This document shows, piece by piece, positions 34,621 through 43,360 of a DNA stretch of 64,000 nucleotides. The stretch's first letter is position 1, and every line of letters starts with the position of its first letter. Position numbers and translations under genes: made by a program. The DNA comes from Methylobacterium sp. FF17 (lineage in GTDB: Bacteria; Pseudomonadota; Alphaproteobacteria; Rhizobiales; Beijerinckiaceae), in assembly GCF_025813715.1 (NCBI RefSeq), contig NZ_CP107532.1, positions 3,302,001-3,366,000 of the forward strand, read 5' to 3'. The notes below the pieces were generated by a model, which did no database searches, was not told where the DNA came from, and saw only the letters and a program-made list of their open reading frames with translations.

Positions 34621-36137
34621 CAGGCAGCTCCCTTGGCGGTCAGGTAGGTGTTGAGGCGAGTGTTCAGGTTGGCGACATCGGTAGCCGTCAGCGCGGCGCC
34701 GTAGCCGATCACAGCCAAGCGATCGTCACCGTAGGTCGCGGCGGAGCGGTGCGAGCAGCCGTTCGTCGTCGAGGGCGTCGAGGAGGCCGACGAGATGTCG
34801 GAGACCAGCTGCCCGTTCGTGTAAACCTGCTGATTCGCCGACGTGGGGCGAACTGCGCACCGGAAGCCGCTGCGGTTGCCGGAGCCCGTGTAGGCGGTGG
34901 CCGTGCTGACGTTCACCTGCCAAGTGTTGTTGCCGGCCGCGCCCAAGACGTTGATCGAGACGCGGGCCGAACCCGTATTGCCCACCTGCGGCACGCGGCC
35001 GGTGCCGGTGCCGACCACAGGTGAGACAGCGTTGTTGCACCAGACGAAGACGCTAGCGCTGTCCTGCTGGAACATGCTCGCGCCGTTCAGATAGGGCTCG
35101 CCGAAATCGAGAAAGCCCGTCGCGGCGATGTCGCCCGTGTAGCCCCGACTTGCCGCGAAGGACGATGCCGTCAGGTTCGTCGCCGCCATCGACTTGGCGG
35201 GGTTCCGCAGGCAGAGGCGCGCGGCCTGCGCGGTCTCGGCCGCAAGGAGCGATAGGCGGTCGATCTTTGCCCAGACGCCGTCCGTCTTCAGCCCCCGGAC
35301 CAGTGCATCGACCAGCGACCGCTCGGTGCTGCTCGGCGGTGTGGTCTGCGCATTCAGGTAGGCCGCCGCGTCCGCGTCCTCGCCGCCCCCTGCGGTGAGC
35401 GTCCCGCCGGCCACGGCAGGAGCCGAGGTCGTCGCGCTGAGGCCCTTCGTGACTGTGAGTGCCGCCGCCGTAACGGACAGCGCCGACGTGCTGGCTCCGA
35501 CAGGTCGGGCCACAGTCAGACCGCCCGCCGTCGTGGAGGTTGCCGCGCTGGCGCCGTCGAAGCCCTTGGACACCGTCAGCACCGCCGACGTCACACTCAG
35601 TGCGGCAGCTGATCCCGCCAGCGACCGCTCGACCGTCACGGACCCCGCCGAGGTGGACTGCGCAGTCGTTGAGGCCGAAGGGCTGACGGTCGCCGAGATC
35701 GCTCCAGTCGAGGCGCTCTGCGCGTTGGCGGCCGCAGTGAGATTGCGCTGTACGGAGAGAGCACCCGCCGCCTGCGACGTGGCAGAGGACGCCCCGCTGA
35801 TGCCGTTGGCGACCTGGAGCGTCCCGGCCGTTTGCGCCACCGCAAGTGTCGAAGCGTTGAGCCCTCGGGCCACGGCAAGGTCGCCGGTGGATGATGCCAG
35901 CGCCGCGCTGGTTGCGGAGAGCGGCCGTCCGACGCTGAGCGCCGCGCCACCCTGAGAAGTCGTAACGCCCGCGCCGGAGATCGACGACACGACCGACAGG
36001 GCGCCGGCCGATATGCTGAGGCAGAGCGCGGCCGCTGCAAGCTCGCCGATCGCCAGACGCGGGATCGCGGCAACCTTCACCCGCCGGACGACAGGACCGA
36101 GCCGGACTGGAATGCGATGTGTGGTCAGGGCGGCCAT
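34620..36137 (-). CDS. Repeat-containing phage structural protein
   Basis: A 505-residue protein from ATG at 36137. Residues about 30-240 are roughly ten tandem 20-residue repeats of the form xLxVxxxLxxxxxAxSxxxG (for example TLQVANGISGASSATSQAAG and ALSVQRNLTAAANAQSASTG), almost only Ala, Ser, Thr, Gly and Val. The C-terminal 200 residues look like a jelly-roll/LamG-type domain (YTGDIAATGFLDFGEPYLNGASMFQQDSASVFVWC... RSGFRCAVRPTSANQQVYTNGQLVSD). It is likely a capsid- or neck-attached fibre. It borders an insertion to its right. Confidence 0.75.
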   Translation of the reverse strand: MAALTTHRIPVRLGPVVRRVKVAAIPRLAIGELAAAALCLSISAGALSVVSSISGAGVTTSQGGAALSVGRPLSATSAALASSTGDLAVARGLNASTLAVAQTAGTLQVANGISGASSATSQAAGALSVQRNLTAAANAQSASTGAISATVSPSASTTAQSTSAGSVTVERSLAGSAAALSVTSAVLTVSKGFDGASAATSTTAGGLTVARPVGASTSALSVTAAALTVTKGLSATTSAPAVAGGTLTAGGGEDADAAAYLNAQTTPPSSTERSLVDALVRGLKTDGVWAKIDRLSLLAAETAQAARLCLRNPAKSMAATNLTASSFAASRGYTGDIAATGFLDFGEPYLNGASMFQQDSASVFVWCNNAVSPVVGTGTGRVPQVGNTGSARVSINVLGAAGNNTWQVNVSTATAYTGSGNRSGFRCAVRPTSANQQVYTNGQLVSDISSASSTPSTTNGCSHRSAATYGDDRLAVIGYGAALTATDVANLNTRLNTYLTAKGAA

Positions 36138-36264
36138 GGCCTGAGATCTCGTCCGATACGGGGATTCGGGGTTGAGTGGCCGGGATGGCAGTGTTTCAAG
36201 AGGGGGTTGGAACTGACCTGGACCTGCCGTGTGAACCCCGACCACCTGCCGGCGGCATAGGCGT

Positions 36265-37035
36265 GCAGGTCTGCGGTATGAAAGCGATCTGACGGATGCC
36301 GAGTGGGCGGTGATCGCCCTCTTGATGCCGCTGCCGGCGCCGTATGGCCGCCTGCTCGTCCGGAGGACGCGAGAAATCCTGAACGCGATCTTCTAGGTCT
36401 CGCGCGGCGCCATCGCGTGGCGGCTAATCCCGAAGGACTTGCTGCCCCGCTCGACTACGTTCGGCTACTCTAGCCGCTTGGCGTGATGATGGATTGTTTG
36501 CTCTCATCAACCACAACCTCGTCACGGCGGACCGTGAGCGTGTCGGAAGGGAAGCCTCACCCACAGCCGCGTTGCTCGACAGCCAGTGCATCAAGACCAC
36601 CGAGAGCGACGGACCGCGCTGCGACTACGCTGGCAAGAAGGTCAACGGGCGCAAAAGTCAGGCGTCCGTCGATACGGATGGACGCGCACTTGTTCTTGAT
36701 CCGAAGTCGGCCAACGTCTAGGACAGGAATGGAGCTGTACCGGCCTTGCTTCTGTCGGTCGAAATTTTACCTCCAATGCAAGGGCTTTTGCAGATGCTTG
36801 GTTCGCGGGCGACAAACCCGCGACCGCCTCAATCATCAACGTCCACATCGTGCGTAAGCCTCCAAATCAGGTCAGCTTTGCCGTGAATCCGCGCCGATGG
36901 GTGGTTGAGCGTTTCTTCGGCTGGATCAGCCGCAACCGCCGCCTCTAAAAGGACTTTGAGGCGACCCTGAACTCGTCTCAAGCCTTTCTCTAGGCCGCGG
37001 CCGTCGTGATCCTCGTCATCAGGCTTAAACGCGGC
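36265..37035 (+). pseudogene. Decayed IS5-family transposase
   Basis: Translating with frame changes recovers a typical IS5-group transposase: YESDLTDAEWAVIA, LPRSTTFGY, LINHNLVTADRERVGREASPTAALLDSQ, KTTESDGPR, AGKKVNGRKSQASVDTDGRALVLDP and VNPRRWVVERFFGWISRNRR. Reading is broken by several stops (for example near 36394, 36718, 36946 and 36990) and indels. Both ends are eroded and no clear terminal inverted repeats are seen. It is a dead element in the late operon, next to an AT-rich cargo gene. Confidence 0.85.
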
Positions 37036-37087
37036 TCATTACCTGCCAGACAGAATTCAATGCATCTGTTGGCCACGAGTTTGAGGC

Positions 37088-37819
37088 TTACAGTTCTGAC
37101 GTAGAAGCAGCTTCTGCACCTATGGTTGTTCCCAACAGCACGGGGCTCCAGTCGGCCAAGCTCTCCAAAACGGTGGCATATCCACACTTTCTCCCAGACG
37201 ACGACTCAGCAATATAGACGCCCATGACTCTCGATTGGTCGCCATACTTGAATAACGGAGATCCTGATACGCACGAACCACCAATATCACTAACTTCAAA
37301 AAACCATTCTCCCTGATACATACTTAAATTTGGATTTGGGGAAAAGTCTATCTTACGTCGAACGTATCCCTTGAAGCATACTATATCTGGTCTAAATTTT
37401 AGAAAATGATCTTCTAACTGCATGTTTTGAACCTCTTCAGAAATTATTTCTGGATATCCCCACATAATATAATCACAAGGCGGGTGCTCCTCAGTATTTT
37501 CAATCTTTATGTAGGATACACGCTCATCCGGCAAATCATCAAGTTTAAAAATTGCAATGTCTTCTGTTGGGTGCGCTTCAACATCTCCAATAGGAACGGC
37601 ATATTCTTTCCCGTCATGATTAACTATTACAAACCTCTCATTCTCGTTTGTTTGAGTTATTACATGTGCAGCGGTGATACCGAATCCTCTCTTTCCGATA
37701 AGAAAACTTGTTCCTGCAAGATAGGAACTGCTTTCTAAAGCAACTTCATTTTCGAATTTGAGATTACAAACTGGGAGCACAAAGTCGTATATAGGCCTAA
37801 TACCAGATGGATGCTTCAC
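37088..37819 (-). CDS. Trypsin-like serine protease (AT-rich cargo gene)
   Basis: A 243-residue protein with the chymotrypsin-fold triad: His52 in GITAAHVI, Asp87 in TEDIAIFKL, Ser185 in GGSCVSGSPLF. There is no signal peptide, so it is probably cytosolic. The gene is much richer in A and T than everything around it and carries poly-A/T runs, a strong sign of foreign origin. It lies between a dead IS and phage genes, on the late-operon strand. Cytosolic trypsin-like proteins occur in several defence systems, but none of the usual partners is present; function is unknown. Confidence 0.85.
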   Translation of the reverse strand: MKHPSGIRPIYDFVLPVCNLKFENEVALESSSYLAGTSFLIGKRGFGITAAHVITQTNENERFVIVNHDGKEYAVPIGDVEAHPTEDIAIFKLDDLPDERVSYIKIENTEEHPPCDYIMWGYPEIISEEVQNMQLEDHFLKFRPDIVCFKGYVRRKIDFSPNPNLSMYQGEWFFEVSDIGGSCVSGSPLFKYGDQSRVMGVYIAESSSGRKCGYATVLESLADWSPVLLGTTIGAEAASTSEL

Positions 37820-38116
37820 GCTATCTCCAGAATCAATTGGCCGGCAGGGAAATTTGCAACACTTCCCACTGCGTAGCCGTGCGCACAGCCGGTCATATCA
37901 GCCATTCTTGAAATACCATAGTCTCACCATCTGCTGTTTCGCGTTTTCTCTAATGGCAAAATAATAGACGCCCGTGACCTAGCCGAGGCCGTACCCTCGG
38001 AAGGTTTTGTCTTAGCACATGCCGGTAAGGACTAGGTGTGCAGTCCCGCAGTGTGGTGGCATCAGTTTAGCTGAGATCACTGCATGCCGGGAGGCGCTAT
38101 GGGACCGGTTCTGAGA
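37820..38116. other. Non-coding right flank of the cargo insertion
   Basis: About 300 bp, AT-rich at first and returning to normal composition near 38000. No gene, hairpin terminator or IS end is recognised. It presumably holds the promoter of the protease gene and the junction of the insertion. Confidence 0.4.
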
Positions 38117-38512
38117 TCAGTCCGAGGTCAGCGTCAGGGCGCCGATGGCGAAGCTAACGGGATCGCCTGCCGACACCGATTTCGAGGCCGTCAAGGCGCC
38201 GGAGAACAGCTTGTTGCCCCCGCTCGCTGCGTCGAACACCGCGTAGTGGCTGACGGTGGCCGGTGCCGCAGCGCTGCCGAAATCGACCAGCGCCGTGTTG
38301 GCGATCGTTCCGGCGGCGTTCGGCGCGCCGAAGGTGGCGCTGGGGCGTCCCGCCGCGCGGATGGTGGTGGTGACCTCCGTCCCGCCCGTGGCCGCGTCCG
38401 TCGGGTCCGACGAGAACAGCCCGACGAACATCCCAGCGGGGGCGGTCGGCATGGCGGTGCCGCGCAGCCAATTCAGGGTCGCGTTCTCGACGTAGTCCGA
38501 AAATCCGGGCAC
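38117..38512 (-). CDS. Phage structural protein (decoration/fibre-like)
   Basis: A 131-residue protein (MPGFSDYVENATLNWLRGTAMPTAPAGMFVGLFSSDPTDAATGGTEV...). The pattern YxENaxLNWLrGtamptaPaxxyVgLFtsdPtd is widespread in tailed phages, where the protein is usually annotated as a tail fibre or decoration protein. It follows the capsid genes on the late strand. Confidence 0.82.
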   Translation of the reverse strand: MPGFSDYVENATLNWLRGTAMPTAPAGMFVGLFSSDPTDAATGGTEVTTTIRAAGRPSATFGAPNAAGTIANTALVDFGSAAAPATVSHYAVFDAASGGNKLFSGALTASKSVSAGDPVSFAIGALTLTSD

Positions 38513-38560
38513 GGCCTGTCTCCAGAAATCTGAGGGTGGGAGTCGTCTGCGGTCGAGCCG

Positions 38561-38902
38561 TCAGTCGTCGTTGAGGCTGTCGACGCCCGTCACCGAGCCG
38601 GCGACGATCGTGATCTGAAGATCACCGTCGCGAAGCTCGATCTCGTATCGGCTCAGCCGGCCCAGCGGGATCGCGCGGCTCTCAGCCAGCGATGGCGTCC
38701 ACGTCACTGTCGAGGTCGTTGAATCCACCGTGAAGCCGTCTGCAGTAGTGCTTTCCTTGCGCATGCGCCCGCCGCCCCACTTGAGGGTAAGGACCAAGCT
38801 GCGTCCGGCCAGAAGCAGAGGGGCGTCGTTCTCGTCCACGAGTTCCCAGGCTACGGCCGGGGCGTTGTTCCCGCGACGGATCGTGATGTCGACGTCGTCC
38901 AT
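38561..38902 (-). CDS. Phage structural-region protein, beta-rich
   Basis: A 113-residue protein from ATG at 38902 (MDDVDITIRRGNNAPAVAWELVDENDAPLLLAGRSLVLTLKWGG...). Alternating hydrophobic strands suggest an Ig-like or BppU-like baseplate beta domain. No precise family. It is on the late strand, 48 bp before the 38117 gene. Confidence 0.75.
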   Translation of the reverse strand: MDDVDITIRRGNNAPAVAWELVDENDAPLLLAGRSLVLTLKWGGGRMRKESTTADGFTVDSTTSTVTWTPSLAESRAIPLGRLSRYEIELRDGDLQITIVAGSVTGVDSLNDD

Positions 38903-39090
38903 CAGCGACCACTCTTCCCGAGTTCGTCTTCGACGATCAAGGTCATCTGCGCTTCCTAGGTAGGCGATGAGCCGCAGAGATTTTGCGCCAAACGCGGCAT
39001 ACTGCCTGCGGTGATCATTGGGTGTTCCCGTTTGGGGCCCGATGAGATGCGCGGCGCGTTGCTCTTCGTATTCCAAGCCGGAGAGCGCCA

Positions 39091-39306
39091 ATGTCTTCGC
39101 TGAAAATCCTAGCCGGCACTCGGACGATAGAGGTGCCAGGTGGGTACGAACTAACGTTGGAAGCTGATGACGGACAGATCTTCAGCGTGTTCGCGACCGA
39201 AAACCAGATCAACGATCTAGCTGAAGACCTTCTGGACTTTCTCGATGAGGACGAAGTTGAATTTACTCCCGAGCAGGAAGTCGCCAGCCAGGAGACCTCC
39301 TCCTAG
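39091..39306 (+). CDS. Small acidic protein on opposite strand
   Basis: A 71-residue, strongly acidic protein (MSSLKILAGTRTIEVPGGYELTLEADDGQIFSVFATENQINDLAEDLLDFLDEDE...). It is on the plus strand inside the minus-strand late operon, preceded by GAGAGC. A beta half and an acidic helix are predicted. It may be a moron expressed in the lysogen; function unknown. Confidence 0.65.
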   Translation: MSSLKILAGTRTIEVPGGYELTLEADDGQIFSVFATENQINDLAEDLLDFLDEDEVEFTPEQEVASQETSS

Positions 39307-39322
39307 GCACCCGTCTTAACGC

Positions 39323-40096
39323 TCATCTGTTCACCGCGTAGACGGCCACGGGGATACTCAGCGTCGTCAGCAGCGCCACCTGGGGCACGCTGTAGACAAG
39401 CCGCAGGATGTTCGTGGCGGTCGGGAAGGCGTGGTGGATGGCGACGCCCTCGGGCACGCTGCTCGGCGTCGTGGGATAAATCTCGAGGATGTCAGTGGTC
39501 AGCGCGCCGGCGCAGGCGATGCCGGTCTTCGACTTAATGCCCGAGGACAGGCCGATCGCGATGGTGTCCGCCAGGGTGGTCGTGCAGACGAGGGTTGAGG
39601 CCTTCGGGCCGGCTGCGCCTTGCGGGCCCGGGGCGCCCGTCGGCCCTACAGCACCCGAAGGCCCTGACGGGCCAGCGGCTCCGGTATCCCCCTTCGGACC
39701 AGCCGCGCCGTTCGCGCCTGCCGGTCCTGCCGGTCCAGTCGATCCTTGAGGGCCACGCTCCCCAGCGGGGCCGGTCGGACCAGCATGTCCAGCCAAACCA
39801 ACTGGGCCTCGATCACCAGCAGCGCCGTCTGCGCCGCGAGGACCAGGGATACCGCTTGGACCTGCCGAACCTGCTGGCCCAGTTGCTCCAGTCTCTCCCT
39901 TTGGTCCTGCATCGCCTGGCCTCCCATCGGGTCCCTGTGGCCCAACGGCCCCGGGCGCTCCAGGTTCACCTTGCGGACCAGCCGGGGCGACGCGCGGCAC
40001 TCCATCGCCCGCCATGGGGCTGGCGGCACGAAGCGCGCTCTCAGCCGGCGAGATCAGGCCAAGGCTGAGGCAGGCGAGAAGCCAGAGGACACGCAT
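39323..40096 (-). CDS. Secreted collagen-like protein
   Basis: A 257-residue protein. The N-terminus is a signal peptide ([21 protein letters not shown]). Residues about 40-165 are uninterrupted Gly-X-Y triplets with many Pro (for example [16 protein letters not shown]), which should fold as a collagen triple helix. The C-terminal 90 residues are a small globular domain with two Cys (LVCTTTL, GIACAGA). Collagen-like stalks are common in phage fibres, but the signal peptide is odd for a virion part and suggests export. Its ATG overlaps the upstream stop. Confidence 0.85.
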   Translation of the reverse strand: MRVLWLLACLSLGLISPAESALRAASPMAGDGVPRVAPAGPQGEPGAPGAVGPQGPDGRPGDAGPKGETGATGPAGSAGPSGIPGPRGADGAAGDRGPVGLAGHAGPTGPAGERGPQGSTGPAGPAGANGAAGPKGDTGAAGPSGPSGAVGPTGAPGPQGAAGPKASTLVCTTTLADTIAIGLSSGIKSKTGIACAGALTTDILEIYPTTPSSVPEGVAIHHAFPTATNILRLVYSVPQVALLTTLSIPVAVYAVNR

Positions 40097-40608
40097 CAGC
40101 CGCCCCGCCCATATTGAAGTTCGACGTTGCAATCGACGCTGGGAGTGGCCGTCGTGATGAGGGAGACGAACTTGGGCTCGCTGGTGCCCAGCGTCTCCGA
40201 GGATCGGGCCAAGATGCGTGTGCCGGTCGTCTGCGTCACGGCTTCAGCGGCGCTCGACACCTTCCTGATCCGGATATCGACGTTGCACGGGTTCACGATC
40301 CGATAGGACGTGGCGTCGGCCGGCTTCGTGATGGCGAACTGCTTCGGCGTGGTGGTGATGCCATCGAAGATGATCGGGTCGCCCGTGCCCGAGCGCACGA
40401 AGGGCGTCGAGAGCACCGTCATCGGTGTGAGCGCGCCACCGCAGGGCGCGGCCTCCCGCTTCACGCCCGTCGCACAGAGGATGACGTAGGCTGGCGTCTC
40501 TGCCCCACCGGCCTGCGTGAAGGGCTGGTAGGCGCCCTGCTGTGCAGAGGCACCGGAGACGAGCGCCAGCAGGATGCCGGCGATCAAGGAGATCGAGAGC
40601 TTCAGCAT
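40096..40608 (-). CDS. Secreted phage-encoded protein
   Basis: A 170-residue protein with a signal peptide (MLKLSISLIAGILLALVSGASAQ). The mature part is beta-rich and holds four Cys (VILCATG, AAPCGGA, VNPCNVD, SVDCNVE), likely two disulfides. The end YRIVNPCNVDIRIRKV...VELQYGRGG resembles small phage head proteins of unknown role. It overlaps and is probably co-expressed with the collagen-like protein. Confidence 0.75.
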   Translation of the reverse strand: MLKLSISLIAGILLALVSGASAQQGAYQPFTQAGGAETPAYVILCATGVKREAAPCGGALTPMTVLSTPFVRSGTGDPIIFDGITTTPKQFAITKPADATSYRIVNPCNVDIRIRKVSSAAEAVTQTTGTRILARSSETLGTSEPKFVSLITTATPSVDCNVELQYGRGG

Positions 40609-40634
40609 GACGAACGCCTCCGGGTTGAAGAGCC

Positions 40635-40937
40635 CTACTTCTTGCCCTTCGTGTCGGCGGCCGGCTCGGCCACCGCGATGCCCTGCTCGCGCAGGTTCTG
40701 GGCGACGGCCTCGGCGCCGGACAGGGTCGGATCGTTGAAGTCGATGCGGTTCTGATCGACCGTGGTGTTGGCGCGCGGATTGTCGTCCACGGCCGGATGG
40801 CTCATGTCGACGTCCGGCACGACCTGCTGCGGCGCGCCGGAGGTGTCGACGCTGGTAGCTGCAGGGATGTTCGCAGCCTTCGCGCCAGCGGTCTCTGCCG
40901 GCTTGCCGTCCGGCGCCCTATCGGTGGTCACGGCCAT
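40635..40937 (-). CDS. Small head-region protein
   Basis: A 100-residue, low-complexity acidic protein (MAVTTDRAPDGKPAETAGAKAANIPAATSVDTSGAPQQ...) without a signal peptide. Largely disordered, with a helix near LSGAEAVAQNLREQGIAV. It follows the major capsid gene by 70 bp, where head decoration proteins are often found; not otherwise recognised. Confidence 0.72.
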   Translation of the reverse strand: MAVTTDRAPDGKPAETAGAKAANIPAATSVDTSGAPQQVVPDVDMSHPAVDDNPRANTTVDQNRIDFNDPTLSGAEAVAQNLREQGIAVAEPAADTKGKK

Positions 40938-41006
40938 GATGGCCTCCTGATCTGAGAGGGGATGGATCGTGACGGCGGGCGATCAGCCCGCCGCCGTGAC
41001 TGGGCT

Positions 41007-42269
41007 TCAGGCCGCGATCTGGAGGGCGCGCATGGGCTCGGGGTTGTAGACGCCGCCACCGACCCGCTTGACCGTGTAGAAGGCCACGTAGGGCTTGTTG
41101 GTGTAGGGGTCGCGCAGCACCGAGATGCCGAGGCGGTCGACGATGAGGTAGGTCGCCTCCATGTCCCCGTAGAGCGCGGCGATGTTGCCGGCGGCCACGA
41201 GCGGCATGTCGGGGATCTCCACCACCGGCGCGCCGCCGAGGGTCTGGGGCTCGCCCTGCTGGTAGGACGGCTGCCAGAGGTAGTTGCCCTGGCCATCCTT
41301 CAGCTTCCGGGCGGCGCCGATGGACAGGCGGTTGATGTAGAGCTTCGCGTTCGCGCTGAACTCGGACGGAAGATCGTACATCAGGCTGATGAGGCCATCG
41401 CCGGTCAGGGCGGCGGCGGCACCGCTGTTGATCACCGGGATGGCGCCCCACGGGTGGCGAGCGGCGTTGGCGCCGCCGACCACGTAGGTGAGGACGCCAT
41501 AGGGCTTGTTGGTGCCGTTGCCGGACAGGTAGGCGATACCCTCCTGGCGCGCGAACTCGGTGTCGACCTCCTCGGCGAGCCACTGCTCGAGGTCCACGGC
41601 AGCGTCGTCGAGAAGCTGCTGCGAGATCATCGGGTTAGCGTAGAGTTCGCCCGGGGTGAAATCGAGGATGCCGAGCGCCGGGGTCGAGGTGGCGGGACGG
41701 GAGGCCGTCTCACCGACCCAGCCGGAGCCGACGGCACGGTCCGAGAACACCTTCTTGAAGCCGGACACCGAGATGGTCTGCACCCGCGCATTGGCACGGA
41801 TCTGCGAGATCCGCTTCAGCTTGCTCGTGATGGTGCGATCCCACTCCACCGGAGCGAGGTAGCCGCCGTTGCCGTCGGTGCCCTTGTCCATGGCAGCCGA
41901 GACGGTGCCCTTGCGCATCCAGGCCTTGTACTCGGCCACGAACTCGGGGTTCGTCGGGGGCAGGTCGCCGATCTGCTCGCCGGGGCGCAGCATGGCGGCG
42001 GCCAGCTTCTTCTGCATGTCGTCGAAGGCCGTCTGCATGTCGCCCAGCGAGGCGCTCATGCGGTCGATCTTCTCCTCGGCCACGACATCGGCCTTGGCCT
42101 TCAGCTTGTCGTCGTTCTCCTTCTTGAAGTCCTCGAAGCCCTTCTGCAGGGCGGCGATGATGGCCTTCGGATCGGAGGCGTCGGCGCGGATGCTGGGGCT
42201 CAGCAGCGCGCGCGGACGGACGATGGCGGACGCGCCCGCGAGGGCCGCCGCAGCGGAAACGTATTTCAT
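41007..42269 (-). CDS. HK97-type major capsid protein
   Basis: A 420-residue protein from ATG at 42269. The first 100 residues are a charged coiled coil, the delta/scaffold domain removed by the protease (IIAALQKGFEDFKKENDDKLKAKADVV). The core follows the HK97 fold: GGYLAPVEWDRTI, VGSGWVGETASRPATSTPALGILDFTPGELYANPMISQQLLDDAAVDLEQWLAEEV, and GNGTNKPYGVL. It forms the icosahedral shell. Gene order portal-protease-capsid agrees. Confidence 0.96.
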   Translation of the reverse strand: MKYVSAAAALAGASAIVRPRALLSPSIRADASDPKAIIAALQKGFEDFKKENDDKLKAKADVVAEEKIDRMSASLGDMQTAFDDMQKKLAAAMLRPGEQIGDLPPTNPEFVAEYKAWMRKGTVSAAMDKGTDGNGGYLAPVEWDRTITSKLKRISQIRANARVQTISVSGFKKVFSDRAVGSGWVGETASRPATSTPALGILDFTPGELYANPMISQQLLDDAAVDLEQWLAEEVDTEFARQEGIAYLSGNGTNKPYGVLTYVVGGANAARHPWGAIPVINSGAAAALTGDGLISLMYDLPSEFSANAKLYINRLSIGAARKLKDGQGNYLWQPSYQQGEPQTLGGAPVVEIPDMPLVAAGNIAALYGDMEATYLIVDRLGISVLRDPYTNKPYVAFYTVKRVGGGVYNPEPMRALQIAA

Positions 42270-42283
42270 GGTGGTGGGTGCCT

Positions 42284-43348
42284 TCAGGGACGAATTACAG
42301 CGGCCAGTCCAGCAAGGCTGGACCAATCGAAATCGCCTGCTTTTGGCTCGGCGGGCCCGGTAGAACCGGGCTCGAGGGCAGCGCCTGGCGTACCCTCTTC
42401 ATGGGCAGCGCCTGGCGTGCCCTTGATCTTGTTGATCCGCTCGCGCGCATCGGTGCGCGACATGCCGGAGGCGACGAGCTGAAGCTCCATCGCACGAAGC
42501 TCGTTGACGGAGTGGTCGGAGGCCTTGGCCTTCTCGTCCACCTTCGTCTTGTCGGCCGTCATGATGGCGTCGGCGAAGCGCTTCTCGACGGCGGTGGCGC
42601 CGGAGAGGTAGGTCTCGTCGTCCATCATCTTGGCGACAGCCTTGACGTCGAGGCCGGTGCGCTCGGCGTAGACGCCGGCCATGGCCACATCGAACGGCTC
42701 CAGGAAGGCAGCCATCTCGGCGAAGTCGTGCCGGTTGCCGCCGCCCATGACCGAGCAGTTGTGGATCATGATGAAGCTGCCGGTGCCGATCTCGACCCGG
42801 TTGCCGGCCATCGTGATGATCGAAGCGGCGGATGCGGCGATACCCATCACCTTCACCGTGATGTCGAAGGGATGCTCGCGCAGCACGTTGTAGACCGCGA
42901 GGCCTTCGAACATGTCGCCGCCGAACGAGTTGATGTGCACCTCGACCGGGCGGCTCCCGATCGCGCGCAGTTGCGCGGTCACGCGCTTGGCGGTGATGCC
43001 CTCGCCCGTCCAGAAATCCTCCCCTACGGGTCCGAACATCGTGATGACGTTGTCGCCGTACTCCACGGCGCGGACACCCGCTGCATCAGCGTTCCAGCGT
43101 TCGATGACCGGCGGCGGGGTGTAGGCCGAGACGTTGCGCCGGTGGGGGACCGGCAGCGCCTTCGGACGCGCGGCGCGGGGGTCGTTACTCTCGGCGCGGA
43201 TGCGACCGATCACGCCCTTCGGACGCTGAGCCTGAGCGAGCGTCTCGAGTTCGACGCTGGCGACCAGCTTGGGCTTACCCTTCGTCTCGGGCTCGCCGTT
43301 CGCATCTTGGGGGCTCGCCGGGGTCGGCTTGCGGGGTTCATCAGCCAT
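42284..43348 (-). CDS. ClpP-type prohead maturation protease
   Basis: A 354-residue S14-family protease. The core VEVHINSFGGDMFEGLAVYNVLREH, MGIAASAASIITMAGNRVEIGTGSFIMIHNCSV carries the catalytic Ser (SAAS) and His (MIHN), followed by an Asp on YAERTGLD. A long Pro/Lys-rich N-terminus of 80 residues precedes it. It cuts the scaffold domain from the capsid protein. The gene ends 15 bp before the capsid start. Confidence 0.95.
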   Translation of the reverse strand: MADEPRKPTPASPQDANGEPETKGKPKLVASVELETLAQAQRPKGVIGRIRAESNDPRAARPKALPVPHRRNVSAYTPPPVIERWNADAAGVRAVEYGDNVITMFGPVGEDFWTGEGITAKRVTAQLRAIGSRPVEVHINSFGGDMFEGLAVYNVLREHPFDITVKVMGIAASAASIITMAGNRVEIGTGSFIMIHNCSVMGGGNRHDFAEMAAFLEPFDVAMAGVYAERTGLDVKAVAKMMDDETYLSGATAVEKRFADAIMTADKTKVDEKAKASDHSVNELRAMELQLVASGMSRTDARERINKIKGTPGAAHEEGTPGAALEPGSTGPAEPKAGDFDWSSLAGLAAVIRP

Positions 43349-43360
43349 TTGCCGTCCCTT

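Noticed and set aside
36265-37035. Active insertion sequence
   Set aside because: The transposase frame has several stops and shifts and no terminal repeats can be defined, so it is a dead remnant.
40962-42482. 506-residue plus-strand frame
   Set aside because: Shadow of the HK97 major capsid gene on the minus strand.
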